From Sinomonas atrocyanea (GTDB taxonomy: Bacteria > Actinomycetota > Actinomycetes > Actinomycetales > Micrococcaceae): a stretch of DNA of 64,000 bases. Where the stretch lies: the NCBI RefSeq assembly GCF_030812675.1, contig NZ_JAUSTE010000011.1, positions 100,842-164,841 on the forward strand, in the 5' to 3' direction. The notes under the pieces are model-generated. The model was not told where the DNA came from and ran no database searches. It saw nothing but the letters and a program-made list of their open reading frames with translations. The position numbers and the translations under genes were made by a program. Position 1 is the stretch's first letter. Every line of letters starts with the position of its first letter. Positions 40,879 through 48,442 of the stretch are shown here, in pieces.

Positions 40879-41898
40879 ATGGGCAACAACACGACCGAGA
40901 GGGCGGTGACCCTCAAGGACCTGGCACGGGAATTGGGCATCCACCCGTCTACGGTCTCGCGGGTGCTGCACTCTGACCCGGACTCTGCCAGGGGGGCGGC
41001 CTCCGCTGCCACCGCGCGGCGGATCCGTGAGCTGGCTGCGGAGGTCGGCTACTCCCCCGACCCCCAAGCCACGAGCCTGCGCACTCGCCGCACGCAGTTG
41101 CTCGGCGTCATCGTTCCGCGCCTCTCCGACCTGGTGCTCGCCATCATGTATGAGGGCATCGAGGAGGCGGCCGCCGCCATCGGCTATTCGGCCTTTGTCA
41201 CCAACTCCCATGATGACGTCGCGGAGCAGCGCCGCCAGGTGGAGATCATGCTGGCCCGACGGGTCGACGGGCTTATTATCGGAGACTCCCACCTCGACGT
41301 AGACGTCCTGCCCGAGCTCAGGGACCGTGCCGTCCCGTTCGTCCTCATGAACCGCCGCCACCCCGGATTCCCCTCCTCGACCTGCGACGACACCAGGGGC
41401 GGGGAACTGGTCGCCGAGCACCTCTGGGCGAAGGGCCACCGCCGGGTTTCCGTGATCGCCGGCGAACCGTATGCGAGCACCGCAGTGGACCGGACCGGCG
41501 GGTTCGTAGACCGCTGGCACGCCCTCGGCGGTGAACTCCCGGACGGGTCCATCGTCTGGTCGCGCTTCGACACCCAGGGCGGTCGCGAGGCCGCCGAGAA
41601 GATCCTCTCCGCCCGCTCTGCCCCGACAGCGATCTTCGCGGTCAACGACTTCGCAGCGATCGGGGCGATGGGCGCCCTGCGCTCCCACGGGATGATCGTG
41701 GGACAGGACTGCGCTGTCGTCGGGTACAACGACACCTCCCTCGCTGCCGAACTGCCCATCCCGCTGTCGTCGGTACGCTCCCCCATGGCGGAAATCGGCC
41801 GCCAGGCCGTAGGGCTGCTCGAGGGAGTGCTCCGCGGCGAAGCAGTCGAGTCGGTCCGACTCGAGCCCAGCCTCCAGGTGCGCGAGAGCAGCGCCTGA
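40879..41898 (+). CDS. LacI-family regulator of the imide/5-oxoproline region
   Basis: A 339-residue LacI-type repressor: VTLKDLARELGIHPSTVSRVL (HTH), an unusual insertion SDPDSARGAASAATARR before the hinge helix, then the sensor domain (LLGVIVPRLSDLVLAIMYEGIEEAA; CAVVGYNDTSLAAELPIPLSSV). ATG 40879 is preceded by GGAAGG. It is divergent from the asparaginase operon and convergent with the pxp operon. Operators of one type stand before itself, before asparaginase and before pxpA, so it probably controls both operons. Confidence 0.88.
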   Translation: MGNNTTERAVTLKDLARELGIHPSTVSRVLHSDPDSARGAASAATARRIRELAAEVGYSPDPQATSLRTRRTQLLGVIVPRLSDLVLAIMYEGIEEAAAAIGYSAFVTNSHDDVAEQRRQVEIMLARRVDGLIIGDSHLDVDVLPELRDRAVPFVLMNRRHPGFPSSTCDDTRGGELVAEHLWAKGHRRVSVIAGEPYASTAVDRTGGFVDRWHALGGELPDGSIVWSRFDTQGGREAAEKILSARSAPTAIFAVNDFAAIGAMGALRSHGMIVGQDCAVVGYNDTSLAAELPIPLSSVRSPMAEIGRQAVGLLEGVLRGEAVESVRLEPSLQVRESSA

Positions 41899-41902
41899 GG
41901 CC

Positions 41903-41951
41903 GGTCCTCCGTGCTGCGACCCGCGGGCGGCGGTGGCAGCACAGAAGGACC
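41903..41951. terminator. Bidirectional terminator between LacI and pxpC
   Basis: GGTCCT and GTGCTGC (41903-41917) can pair with GCAGCAC and AGGACC (41936-41951) in a two-part stem with a GC-rich loop. It lies between the convergent stop codons (41898 and 41957). Confidence 0.5.
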
Positions 41952-41956
41952 TCGTC

Positions 41957-42934
41957 CTAGGTGATTCCGAGGGCGGCGAGCGCACGGGCTGTGAAGGCCG
42001 AACGTTCCTTGCGCGCCCCGAGGGCCTCCTCCAGGCTCACCTCGACGAAATGCGTCGAGGTCCCGGGTGCGGCGCGGGCCAGCAGGTCCATGTCGGCACT
42101 GATCACGGTCGCGACCATCGCATAGCCGCCTCCCGAGACCGCGTCACGGTGCAGGATGATGGGCTGGGTTCCACCCGGGATCTGGATCGAGCCGACCGCG
42201 TAGCCCGCATCGACGATGTTCGAGGGGTCGGAACCTGCCCCGAACGGCTGCTCGCGGTCCCGCCACTCGACGCCGGGCCCGGAATAGCGGATTCCCATGC
42301 GGTCGGCCACCGGGGTGACCTTCCACTCGCCCGACAGAAGGCTCTGACGGCCGGCGTCGGTGAGCCGGTGGTCGTAGAGGCCCATCACGACCCGGACCGT
42401 CTGCTCCTTGCCGTAGGCGGGCCGGAACTCCTCGGGAAGGGTCGGGGCGTCCGCGGGGACGGGCCCGGCAGCACCGACCGGGACGACGTCGCCTGCCTCC
42501 AGTTTCCTGCCGTTCAGGCCGCCGATGCCTCCCAAGATGTAGGTCGACCGGCTGCCCAGGACCTGGGGCACGTCGATCCCACCGGCGAAGGCGACATAGT
42601 AGCGCGTCCCGCCGAGCAGCGGTCCGAAACTGAGCTCGTCCCCAGCCTCCACGCGCAGCTGCGTCCACTCCGGGCGCTCCTCGCCGTTGACCTTGATGGG
42701 GACCGGCGCCCCTGTCACGGCGATCGTCGCCGAGTCGGTGAAACGCAGGACCGGGCCGAGGTAGGTGCACTCGAGGACGGCCGCGTCGGCGGGGTTCCCG
42801 ACGAGGGCATTCGCCATGGCCGCCGAATACTGGTCCATCGAGCCGCCCTCGGGAATGCCCACGTTGTAGTACCCGGGGCGCCCCTGGTCCTGGATCGTGG
42901 TGGACAGGCCGGGACTCTTGACCTCACACGCCAT
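41957..42934 (-). CDS. pxpC: 5-oxoprolinase subunit C / biotin-dependent carboxyltransferase family (KipA-like)
   Basis: A 325-residue protein of the KipA/urea-amidolyase/PxpC family: VKSPGLSTTIQDQGRPGYYNVGIPEGGSMDQYSAAMANALVGN at the start, then AFAGGIDVPQVLGSRSTYILGGIGG, and the late ILHRDAVSGGGYAMVATV. With PxpA and PxpB it forms the prokaryotic ATP-dependent 5-oxoprolinase that opens 5-oxoproline to glutamate. It overlaps pxpB by 11 bp and is the last gene of a five-gene operon that also encodes a biotin carboxylase and carrier, so a carboxylation step is possible. Confidence 0.9.
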   Translation of the reverse strand: MACEVKSPGLSTTIQDQGRPGYYNVGIPEGGSMDQYSAAMANALVGNPADAAVLECTYLGPVLRFTDSATIAVTGAPVPIKVNGEERPEWTQLRVEAGDELSFGPLLGGTRYYVAFAGGIDVPQVLGSRSTYILGGIGGLNGRKLEAGDVVPVGAAGPVPADAPTLPEEFRPAYGKEQTVRVVMGLYDHRLTDAGRQSLLSGEWKVTPVADRMGIRYSGPGVEWRDREQPFGAGSDPSNIVDAGYAVGSIQIPGGTQPIILHRDAVSGGGYAMVATVISADMDLLARAAPGTSTHFVEVSLEEALGARKERSAFTARALAALGIT

Positions 42935-43826
42935 CGAGGGCCTCCATCAGTTCTCGGTTGTAGCGCTCCGGGTCTTCGAGCGCCCTGTGCAGCTCGAAGA
43001 CCACAGGCGCCTGCCTGTAGCGGAACGTTCCGTTCTCGACCTCGGCCTGGATCGCGGCATACTCCTGCTCGGTGACCGGCTTGAACTTGACGATGTCGCC
43101 GGGTCGGAAGAAGACCATGAAGTCCTTGAAGTCGGCGAGGGTCTGTGCTGGGTCGTAGATCGGGGCCGCGGCGACGCCGAACATCTGGTAACCCCCAGCA
43201 CCTCTGACCGAGTAGATTGCGCCGAAGCAGCCTCCGTGGCCAACCGTCAGCTTGGGGGTGTCAGTGCGCGGGCTCAGGTACTTCGGCACCTCGAGCTGCT
43301 TCTGCCGCTCCACCAGCTGGAACAGGAACGGCAGGCCGGCCACGAACCCGACCATGGAGACCAGCCACGGCTGCTCGTGGTGCCGCCGGATGAATTCGGC
43401 GGCGTCCGCGAGGCCGTTGACCTTCGCGGCGTAGTCCAGATCGGTGCCCTCCGGTTCCTGGTGGAATCCTTCGCGGAAGCGCTGGGCGACCTCCGCGGTG
43501 AACGGGTCGTCGTACCAGACCGGCACCTCGACGATGCGGGTCTCGAGGGTCTCGGCACCGCCCCGCGCGGCCTCCTGCTCGAACCCGCGGACGGCTGCCT
43601 CGAGGACCGAGGGCGCGAGGACGTCCGGGTTGAAGCGGATGAGGAGGGACGCGTTGGCCGGGCAGATGTCGGTGACGCCCTCCAGGGCTGCCCCTGAGAG
43701 CTTGGAGGCCAGGGTCATGACCTTGAAGTTCGCGGCAAGGCTCATGGCCTCGTCCACTTCGACGAACAGGAACTCGTCGCCGCCCCAGGTGTAGCGGGCC
43801 TCGCGCTCGAGGGCCTGGGTGCTCAT
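42924..43826 (-). CDS. pxpB: 5-oxoprolinase subunit B / allophanate hydrolase subunit 1-like (KipI family)
   Basis: A 300-residue KipI-type protein, longer than the usual 220-240 residues because of an N-terminal part (YTWGGDEFLFVEVDEAMSLAANFKVMTLASKL). The family core reads LRIRFNP-like (LLIRFNPDVL), VEVPVWYD, ADAAEFIRRH, VGFVAGLPFLF, and GGCFGAIYSVRGAGGYQMFGVAAAPIYD (about 195-225). It acts with PxpC. Its ATG overlaps the biotin carboxylase stop by 4 bp. Confidence 0.88.
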   Translation of the reverse strand: MSTQALEREARYTWGGDEFLFVEVDEAMSLAANFKVMTLASKLSGAALEGVTDICPANASLLIRFNPDVLAPSVLEAAVRGFEQEAARGGAETLETRIVEVPVWYDDPFTAEVAQRFREGFHQEPEGTDLDYAAKVNGLADAAEFIRRHHEQPWLVSMVGFVAGLPFLFQLVERQKQLEVPKYLSPRTDTPKLTVGHGGCFGAIYSVRGAGGYQMFGVAAAPIYDPAQTLADFKDFMVFFRPGDIVKFKPVTEQEYAAIQAEVENGTFRYRQAPVVFELHRALEDPERYNRELMEALDGV

Positions 43827-45175
43827 GATGCCTCCAGCATGTCGGGAGCTGTCTCGATGAACTTGGAATGGTGGGCCACGTCCGCGAACTCCGAGCGCGC
43901 CAGGAGCTTGGAGTGCATGGGGATAGTGGTCTTGATGCCCTCGATCTCGGTCGCCGCCAGAGCCTGCAGCGCTGCGGTGATCGCCGTCGGGCGGTCATCG
44001 GCATGGACGATGAGCTTGGCCAGCATCGAGTCGTAGAAGGGCGTCACCACGGAACCCTCGACAACACCGCTGTCGACGCGGATGCCTGGGCCCTGTGGCC
44101 ACGCGAGACGCCCGATTCGCCCCGGGCTGGGGAAGAAGTTGTTGTCCGGGTCCTCAGCATTGATACGGCACTCGATGGCGTGCCCTCGGAAGGCAATGTC
44201 CTCCTGGGACAGGGACAGGACGCCGTCATACGCGATCAGGAGCTGTTCCCGGACGAGGTCCACGCCCGTGATCTCCTCCGTGATGGGGTGCTCGACCTGG
44301 ATGCGGGTGTTCATCTCGATGAAGGCAGCCTCCTGGCGGACGGGGTCATAGAGGAATTCGACCGTTCCGGCCCCGTGGTACCCGCATTGGCGCGCGAGCT
44401 CGACCGAGGACTCACGGATCGTCTGTCGCACGTCGTCGGGCAGGTCCGGCGCAGGGGCTTCCTCGATCACCTTCTGGGAGCGGCGCTGCATGGAGCAGTC
44501 GCGGTCGCCGAGGTGGATGAAGCTGCTGCCGTCCCCCAGGACCTGTACCTCGACGTGCCGCGCGGACTCGACGAAGCGCTCGAGGTAGACGGTCGGGTCG
44601 CCGAAAACGGCCGATGCCTCGCCTCGCGCCAGGTCGATCGTGTCCAGAAGCTCCGACTCGTCGTGGACGAAGCGGATGCCTCGGCCGCCGCCGCCGGCCG
44701 ACGCCTTCACGACGAGGGGGTAGCCGATCGCACGTGCGATCTCGAGGGCATCGGCCTCGGGGTCCAAGGGCCCGTCGGTGCCTTTGAGCACTGGAACGCC
44801 GGCGCGGCGCGCTGCCGCACGGGCCTCCGCCTTGTTCCCCATCGTCTCAATGGCCTCCGCCGGCGGACCTACCCAGATGAGCCCTGCCGCTACCACCCGG
44901 CCGGCGAACACCGCATTCTCGGAGAGGAAGCCGTAGCCGGGGTGGACGGCGTCGCAGCCCCGCTCCACGGCGGCGCTGATGACCGCGTCGTGGTCAAGAT
45001 AACTGGCTGTCGCCGGTGCCGGGCCGAGGACGACGTGCTCGTCGGCGACCTGGGCGGCGAGGGAACCGAGGTCCGCCTCACTCACGCCTACGACAGTACG
45101 GATCCCCATTTCCTTTGCGGTTCGGGCAATACGCACCGCGATCTCGCCCCGGTTCGCGATGAAGAGCTTCCTCAT
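43823..45175 (-). CDS. Biotin carboxylase (AccC-like)
   Basis: A 450-residue biotin carboxylase: MRKLFIANRGEIAVRIARTAKEMG, HPGYGFLSENA, the ATP-grasp loop KASAGGGGRGIRFV, GDRDCSMQRRSQKVIEEAPAP and EMNTRIQVEHPITEEITGVDLV. It carboxylates biotin on a carrier protein using ATP and bicarbonate. It is coupled by 4-bp overlaps to the carrier gene upstream and pxpB downstream. This is probably a dedicated enzyme rather than the housekeeping acetyl-CoA carboxylase, because no carboxyltransferase for acyl-CoA is nearby and PxpB/PxpC resemble the urea-amidolyase carboxyltransferase parts. Confidence 0.92.
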   Translation of the reverse strand: MRKLFIANRGEIAVRIARTAKEMGIRTVVGVSEADLGSLAAQVADEHVVLGPAPATASYLDHDAVISAAVERGCDAVHPGYGFLSENAVFAGRVVAAGLIWVGPPAEAIETMGNKAEARAAARRAGVPVLKGTDGPLDPEADALEIARAIGYPLVVKASAGGGGRGIRFVHDESELLDTIDLARGEASAVFGDPTVYLERFVESARHVEVQVLGDGSSFIHLGDRDCSMQRRSQKVIEEAPAPDLPDDVRQTIRESSVELARQCGYHGAGTVEFLYDPVRQEAAFIEMNTRIQVEHPITEEITGVDLVREQLLIAYDGVLSLSQEDIAFRGHAIECRINAEDPDNNFFPSPGRIGRLAWPQGPGIRVDSGVVEGSVVTPFYDSMLAKLIVHADDRPTAITAALQALAATEIEGIKTTIPMHSKLLARSEFADVAHHSKFIETAPDMLEAS

Positions 45176-45417
45176 GCCTGCCCCTCGCGCACTACTACCA
45201 GGGTGTCGCCGGGATTGACCATCGCGCCGTCGGCCGCCTCGAAGGACTCGATGACGCCTGCAGTATCGGACTGGACCTCCGTGAACTGCTTCATGATCTC
45301 GACGATGCCGATCGTCTGGCCGGATTCGATCGTGTCCCCCACCTCCACGAACGGGTCCTTGCCGGGTCCGGGCTTGCGGTAGAAGATCCCGGGCAGCGGG
45401 GAGATGACGTTTGCCAT
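45172..45417 (-). CDS. Biotin carboxyl carrier protein (short form)
   Basis: An 81-residue biotinyl domain: PLPGIFYRKPGPGKDPFVEVGD, then the biotin lysine K43 in VEIMKQFTEV, and AADGAMVNPGDTLVVV. The biotin site reads E-I-M-K-Q instead of the common A-M-K-M, which is seen in the short carriers of urea-amidolyase/5-oxoprolinase-linked clusters (family knowledge). Most of the usual BCCP N-terminal region is missing. ATG 45417 is chosen, with GCAGGAA upstream. Overlap with the carboxylase start: 4 bp. Confidence 0.88.
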   Translation of the reverse strand: MANVISPLPGIFYRKPGPGKDPFVEVGDTIESGQTIGIVEIMKQFTEVQSDTAGVIESFEAADGAMVNPGDTLVVVREGQA

Positions 45418-45448
45418 GGTGATTCCTGCTTCCTGCCGAGGCGCGTGC

Positions 45449-46198
45449 TCAGCGGTTGGTGAGGACGTCGCGGACGGCCGAGGCGACTGCGACAGAGTTG
45501 GGGGCGTCTGAGTGGACGCAGATGCTGCGGAACGTGATGCTGAGGGGCGAGCCGTCAACGGCGTGGACCGGCTCGCCGGCGATGGCCCGCCGCACGCGCT
45601 CTGCAGCGGCGGCGGGATCAGTTGGCTCAGGCCGCCGCTGGATGAGCAGCTGTCCCTGCGGCCCGTAGTTCAGGTCGACGTAGAGTTCGGGGACGAAGTC
45701 GACGTCCAGCGCGCGGCAGACCGATTCGTGGGCCGTGCCGGCGAGTCCGTAGAACGGCACGCCGAACTGCCTCGCAACCCCGGCCGCTGCCGCCATGAGC
45801 TCCTCATCTCCGGCGAGCATCCCGTAGAGCGCGCCGTGTGGCTTGAGGTGGTGGAGCTCGAGCCCGTGCTTCGACAGGAAGGCGGTCAGGGCGCCCACTT
45901 GGTAGAGGATCACGGACTCGACCTCGTCAGGGCTGAGCGCCATGCGGCGGCGTCCGAATCCGGTTGGATCCGGGAGGCCCGGGTGGGCTCCCACCGCCAC
46001 GTCGTTCTCGGCGGCGAGTCCCACGGTGCGGTTCATGACGTCGGGGTCGCCCGCGTGGAACCCGCAGGCCACGTTGGCGACGTCGATCACCTTCATGAGC
46101 TCGGCATCATTGCCGAACTCATGGAGCCCGAAGCCCTCGCCCATGTCCGAGTTGAGGAGCACCCGTGGCTGCGTGGTGGAGGTCACAGATTCTGGCAT
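45449..46198 (-). CDS. pxpA: 5-oxoprolinase subunit A (LamB/YcsF family)
   Basis: A 249-residue LamB/YcsF protein: VLLNSDMGEGFGLHEFGND, VANVACGFHAGDPDVM, VGAHPGLPDPTGFGRR, HLKPHGALYGML and a late ITFRSICVHSDAPNSV. It is the hydrolase subunit of the PxpABC 5-oxoprolinase. ATG 46198 is used; ATG 46204 is an alternative and neither has a clear Shine-Dalgarno sequence. A LacI-type operator sits 12-29 bp upstream. It leads the operon pxpA, carrier, carboxylase, pxpB, pxpC. Confidence 0.92.
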   Translation of the reverse strand: MPESVTSTTQPRVLLNSDMGEGFGLHEFGNDAELMKVIDVANVACGFHAGDPDVMNRTVGLAAENDVAVGAHPGLPDPTGFGRRRMALSPDEVESVILYQVGALTAFLSKHGLELHHLKPHGALYGMLAGDEELMAAAAGVARQFGVPFYGLAGTAHESVCRALDVDFVPELYVDLNYGPQGQLLIQRRPEPTDPAAAAERVRRAIAGEPVHAVDGSPLSITFRSICVHSDAPNSVAVASAVRDVLTNR

Positions 46199-46209
46199 GC
46201 CCATCACGG

Positions 46210-46227
46210 TAGCCAATCGATTGCGTC
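46210..46227. promoter_or_regulatory. Third LacI-type operator, upstream of pxpA
   Basis: TAGCCAATCGATTGCGTC matches the palindrome at 40745-40762 in 15 of 18 positions, with the CCAATCGATTG core intact. On the minus strand a TTGACG -35-like element (complement of 46261-46266) and CACAAT (complement of 46235-46240) lie just upstream, so the operator falls at or after the start of transcription of pxpA. Confidence 0.72.
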
Positions 46228-46309
46228 CCGTGGAATTGTGCCATGTGCTGAAAGGCACGGCGTCAATTATGCTCGATGCACTACCGCTTCTCGCCCCGAT
46301 CGGACACCC

Positions 46310-47752
46310 ATGCTCCTTCGCGACCTCAGCGACCTCCCTGGGCTCGACATCGGCCTGCGGGTGGGAGTCTCGGACGAGCGGCTCTCCCGGCCCATCGCAT
46401 GGTGTGCCCCGACCGAACACATGGACCCCACGCCCTTCCTGTCCGTCAACGCCTTGGTGCTGACCAGCGGGATGGGGCTGAACGTCACGGACTACCGCAT
46501 CTGGGATGCGTACGTGGAGCGCCTGGTCAGCGTTCCCGTCGCCGGCCTCGTCTTCGGGACTGGGGCCGCGCACCGCCAGCTTCCCGAGGGCCTGGCCAGG
46601 GCCTGCGAGTCCCACGAGCTTCCCCTTTTTGAACTGCCCCCGGACGTTCCGTTCCTCCTCGTGATGCGGCAGGTGGAGCAGACGCTGGCGACAGAGCGCT
46701 ACGACGTGCACCGCCGTGGGTGGGATCTGGCCGATGAATGCACCCGTCTGGCCGCCCAGGGACGCTCGCTCGTCACCGTCGTGGACCGAGTGGCGGAATC
46801 CATCGGGGCCCGGGTCGCGGTGACGGACGAGAGCGGTGCGGAGCTCGTCAGCGCTGGGAAGGCGCCGCCCGGTGCACCGCGTTCGGCGCTCAGGCTCCCC
46901 AGCGGCGACCCGCACTCCTTCAGGCTCCACGTCGAGGGTGTGAGCAGCAACGTACTGCTCCAGCCCCTGCTGGGCCCGGTGGCCGCCGTGCTCGCCGTGC
47001 AGCTCAGCTACACCCTCGGATCACGGACACCCCTGCACTCCCGCGAGGCCGTCCGCTTCATGGATGCGCTCTACGACGAACAGCCCATTCCTGAGGCGAC
47101 GCTCGAACGGCTCGCTGCCGAAGCGGGGTTCGGGGCGGGCGAGCCGTGGGGCGCGCTCCTCGTCACCGCGGGCGAGGACATGGACCGATTCCGGCTGAGG
47201 ACGCTGGCGTGGCGGGCTCGCGTGCGCCTCGAGGAGTGGTTTCGCACCGTCCGCTTCATGGAGGAGCCCACGATGACCACGCTCCTCGTCCAGGAGCCGC
47301 TCGAGCGCGTGAACCTCCTTGACCAGGCACGGGCCCTCTTCGCCGACATCCCGCAGCTGTCCGTGGTCCTTACCGAGGCAGACAACTTGGAGGAACTGCC
47401 CCTCGCCCTCAAGCTCGCCAGTCGCCAGACGGGCACAGCAGGGGTCCGAGTTGCCCCCGCGGCCGATCTCGCCGCCATCGTCCAGAGCCTGCCGCATCGA
47501 GGACTCGCCACCATGGCACGTAGGCTGATCGCTCCGCTGGACTCGGACCCCACCGGAGCCCTGCGCGAAACCCTCGAGTCCTACCTGCGCAACGCAGCCA
47601 ACTCCCGCAAGGTCTGCGACGAGCTCTTCATTCACCGCAATACCTTGGCGTACAGGCTACGCAGGATCCAAGACCTCATGGGCCTCGATCTCGCCGATGG
47701 TGAAGCCCGGGCCACGTGCCTTCTCGCCCTCCGGGTTCTCAGCGAGGGCTGA
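46310..47752 (+). CDS. PucR-family transcriptional regulator
   Basis: A 480-residue regulator: an N-terminal PucR domain (LLRDLSDLPGLDIGLRVG, LVLTSGMGLNV), a middle CdaR-like region, and a C-terminal helix-turn-helix SRKVCDELFIHRNTLAYRLRRIQDLMG (about 440-466). PucR proteins activate purine and other nitrogen-compound catabolic genes. ATG 46310 is divergent from pxpA; a TATGCT -10-like box lies at 46268-46273, and a small GTGC-GCAC inverted repeat at 46245-46258. It probably activates pxp genes in response to the substrate, in addition to the LacI repressor. Confidence 0.9.
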   Translation: MLLRDLSDLPGLDIGLRVGVSDERLSRPIAWCAPTEHMDPTPFLSVNALVLTSGMGLNVTDYRIWDAYVERLVSVPVAGLVFGTGAAHRQLPEGLARACESHELPLFELPPDVPFLLVMRQVEQTLATERYDVHRRGWDLADECTRLAAQGRSLVTVVDRVAESIGARVAVTDESGAELVSAGKAPPGAPRSALRLPSGDPHSFRLHVEGVSSNVLLQPLLGPVAAVLAVQLSYTLGSRTPLHSREAVRFMDALYDEQPIPEATLERLAAEAGFGAGEPWGALLVTAGEDMDRFRLRTLAWRARVRLEEWFRTVRFMEEPTMTTLLVQEPLERVNLLDQARALFADIPQLSVVLTEADNLEELPLALKLASRQTGTAGVRVAPAADLAAIVQSLPHRGLATMARRLIAPLDSDPTGALRETLESYLRNAANSRKVCDELFIHRNTLAYRLRRIQDLMGLDLADGEARATCLLALRVLSEG

Positions 47753-47786
47753 GCATCGCTGTCCAACCGGAGGAGAGCCTGCAGCC

Positions 47787-48209
47787 CTACTTCTTGCGGC
47801 TCTGCGCTGTCTTCTTGGTGTTCGCCTTCTCCAGCGCCTCGACCAGCTGGTCCTTGGTCATGCTCGAGCGGCCCGGGACGTCGAGCTTCTTGGCCAGATC
47901 GTAGAGGTGCTGCTTCGAGGCGTTGGCGTCGACGCCGCCGTGGGTCACGCGCCGCGTCGACCGCCCCCCGGCGGCCTGCTCGTCGGAGGGGCCCTTCTGC
48001 TCCTTGGGCTCCCAGTGGTCGCCGACCTTCTCGTGCGTGTGCTTCAGGGCCGAGTAGCCGACGCGGTGGGCCCTCTCCTCGTCGTGGTACGTCTCCTCGG
48101 CCGAGTCGTGCGCCTTGGCGAAGGTCTGCTGGGCCTTGGCGCCGGAGCGCTGGAGCGTCGAGGGGAGCTCGTCCTTCCTCGCCTTCCCGCTCTTGTCCGT
48201 CTTGGGCAT
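47787..48209 (-). CDS. ChaB-like protein with C-terminal SAP/Rho-N-type helix domain
   Basis: A 140-residue, highly charged protein. Residues about 10-62 match the ChaB pattern (DELPSTLQRSGAKAQQTFAKAHDSAEETY, RAHRVGYSALKH). Residues about 98-130 (SKQHLYDLAKKLDVPGRSSMTKDQLVEAL) look like a Rho-termination N-terminal or SAP-like nucleic-acid-binding helix pair, followed by a lysine-rich tail. Small actinobacterial proteins of this design are often stress-linked, with unknown mechanism. It is convergent with the PucR gene. Confidence 0.78.
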   Translation of the reverse strand: MPKTDKSGKARKDELPSTLQRSGAKAQQTFAKAHDSAEETYHDEERAHRVGYSALKHTHEKVGDHWEPKEQKGPSDEQAAGGRSTRRVTHGGVDANASKQHLYDLAKKLDVPGRSSMTKDQLVEALEKANTKKTAQSRKK

Positions 48210-48291
48210 CGTGTCCTCCTTGGGCCGATCCGGGAGCGTTGCTGTGCCTGCCTTTTACCCGCCTCGGGACGGGTCAGACCGGCAGAGGTCC

Positions 48292-48327
48292 GCGGACGAC
48301 GGCGGGTGACCGCCCGCCGTCGTCCGC
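48292..48327. repeat. 15-bp perfect stem-loop in a divergent promoter region
   Basis: GCGGACGACGGCGGG (48292-48306) pairs perfectly with its complement at 48313-48327 around 6 bases. Both neighbours (ChaB-like and GH26) start away from it, so it is not a terminator of either. It shares the core ACGACGGCGG...CCGCCGTCGT with the hairpin at 16909-16947. The rest of 48210-48442 shows no strong feature. Confidence 0.7.
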
Positions 48328-48442
48328 TCCCCGAGGATTCCCGCAGGTTTGGGACAGAACGGTGCTCCTGTGGCTGGCGGTGCGGTGGACTGGATGAGAC
48401 GATTCCCCTCCCCTGCCCATGATCCGGAAGGCTGCCCACACC

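Noticed and set aside
45172..45558. Longer biotin carrier start at 45558
   Set aside because: The extra residues are Ser/Pro/Ala-rich and overlap the end of pxpA; ATG 45417 gives a complete biotinyl domain with a ribosome binding site.
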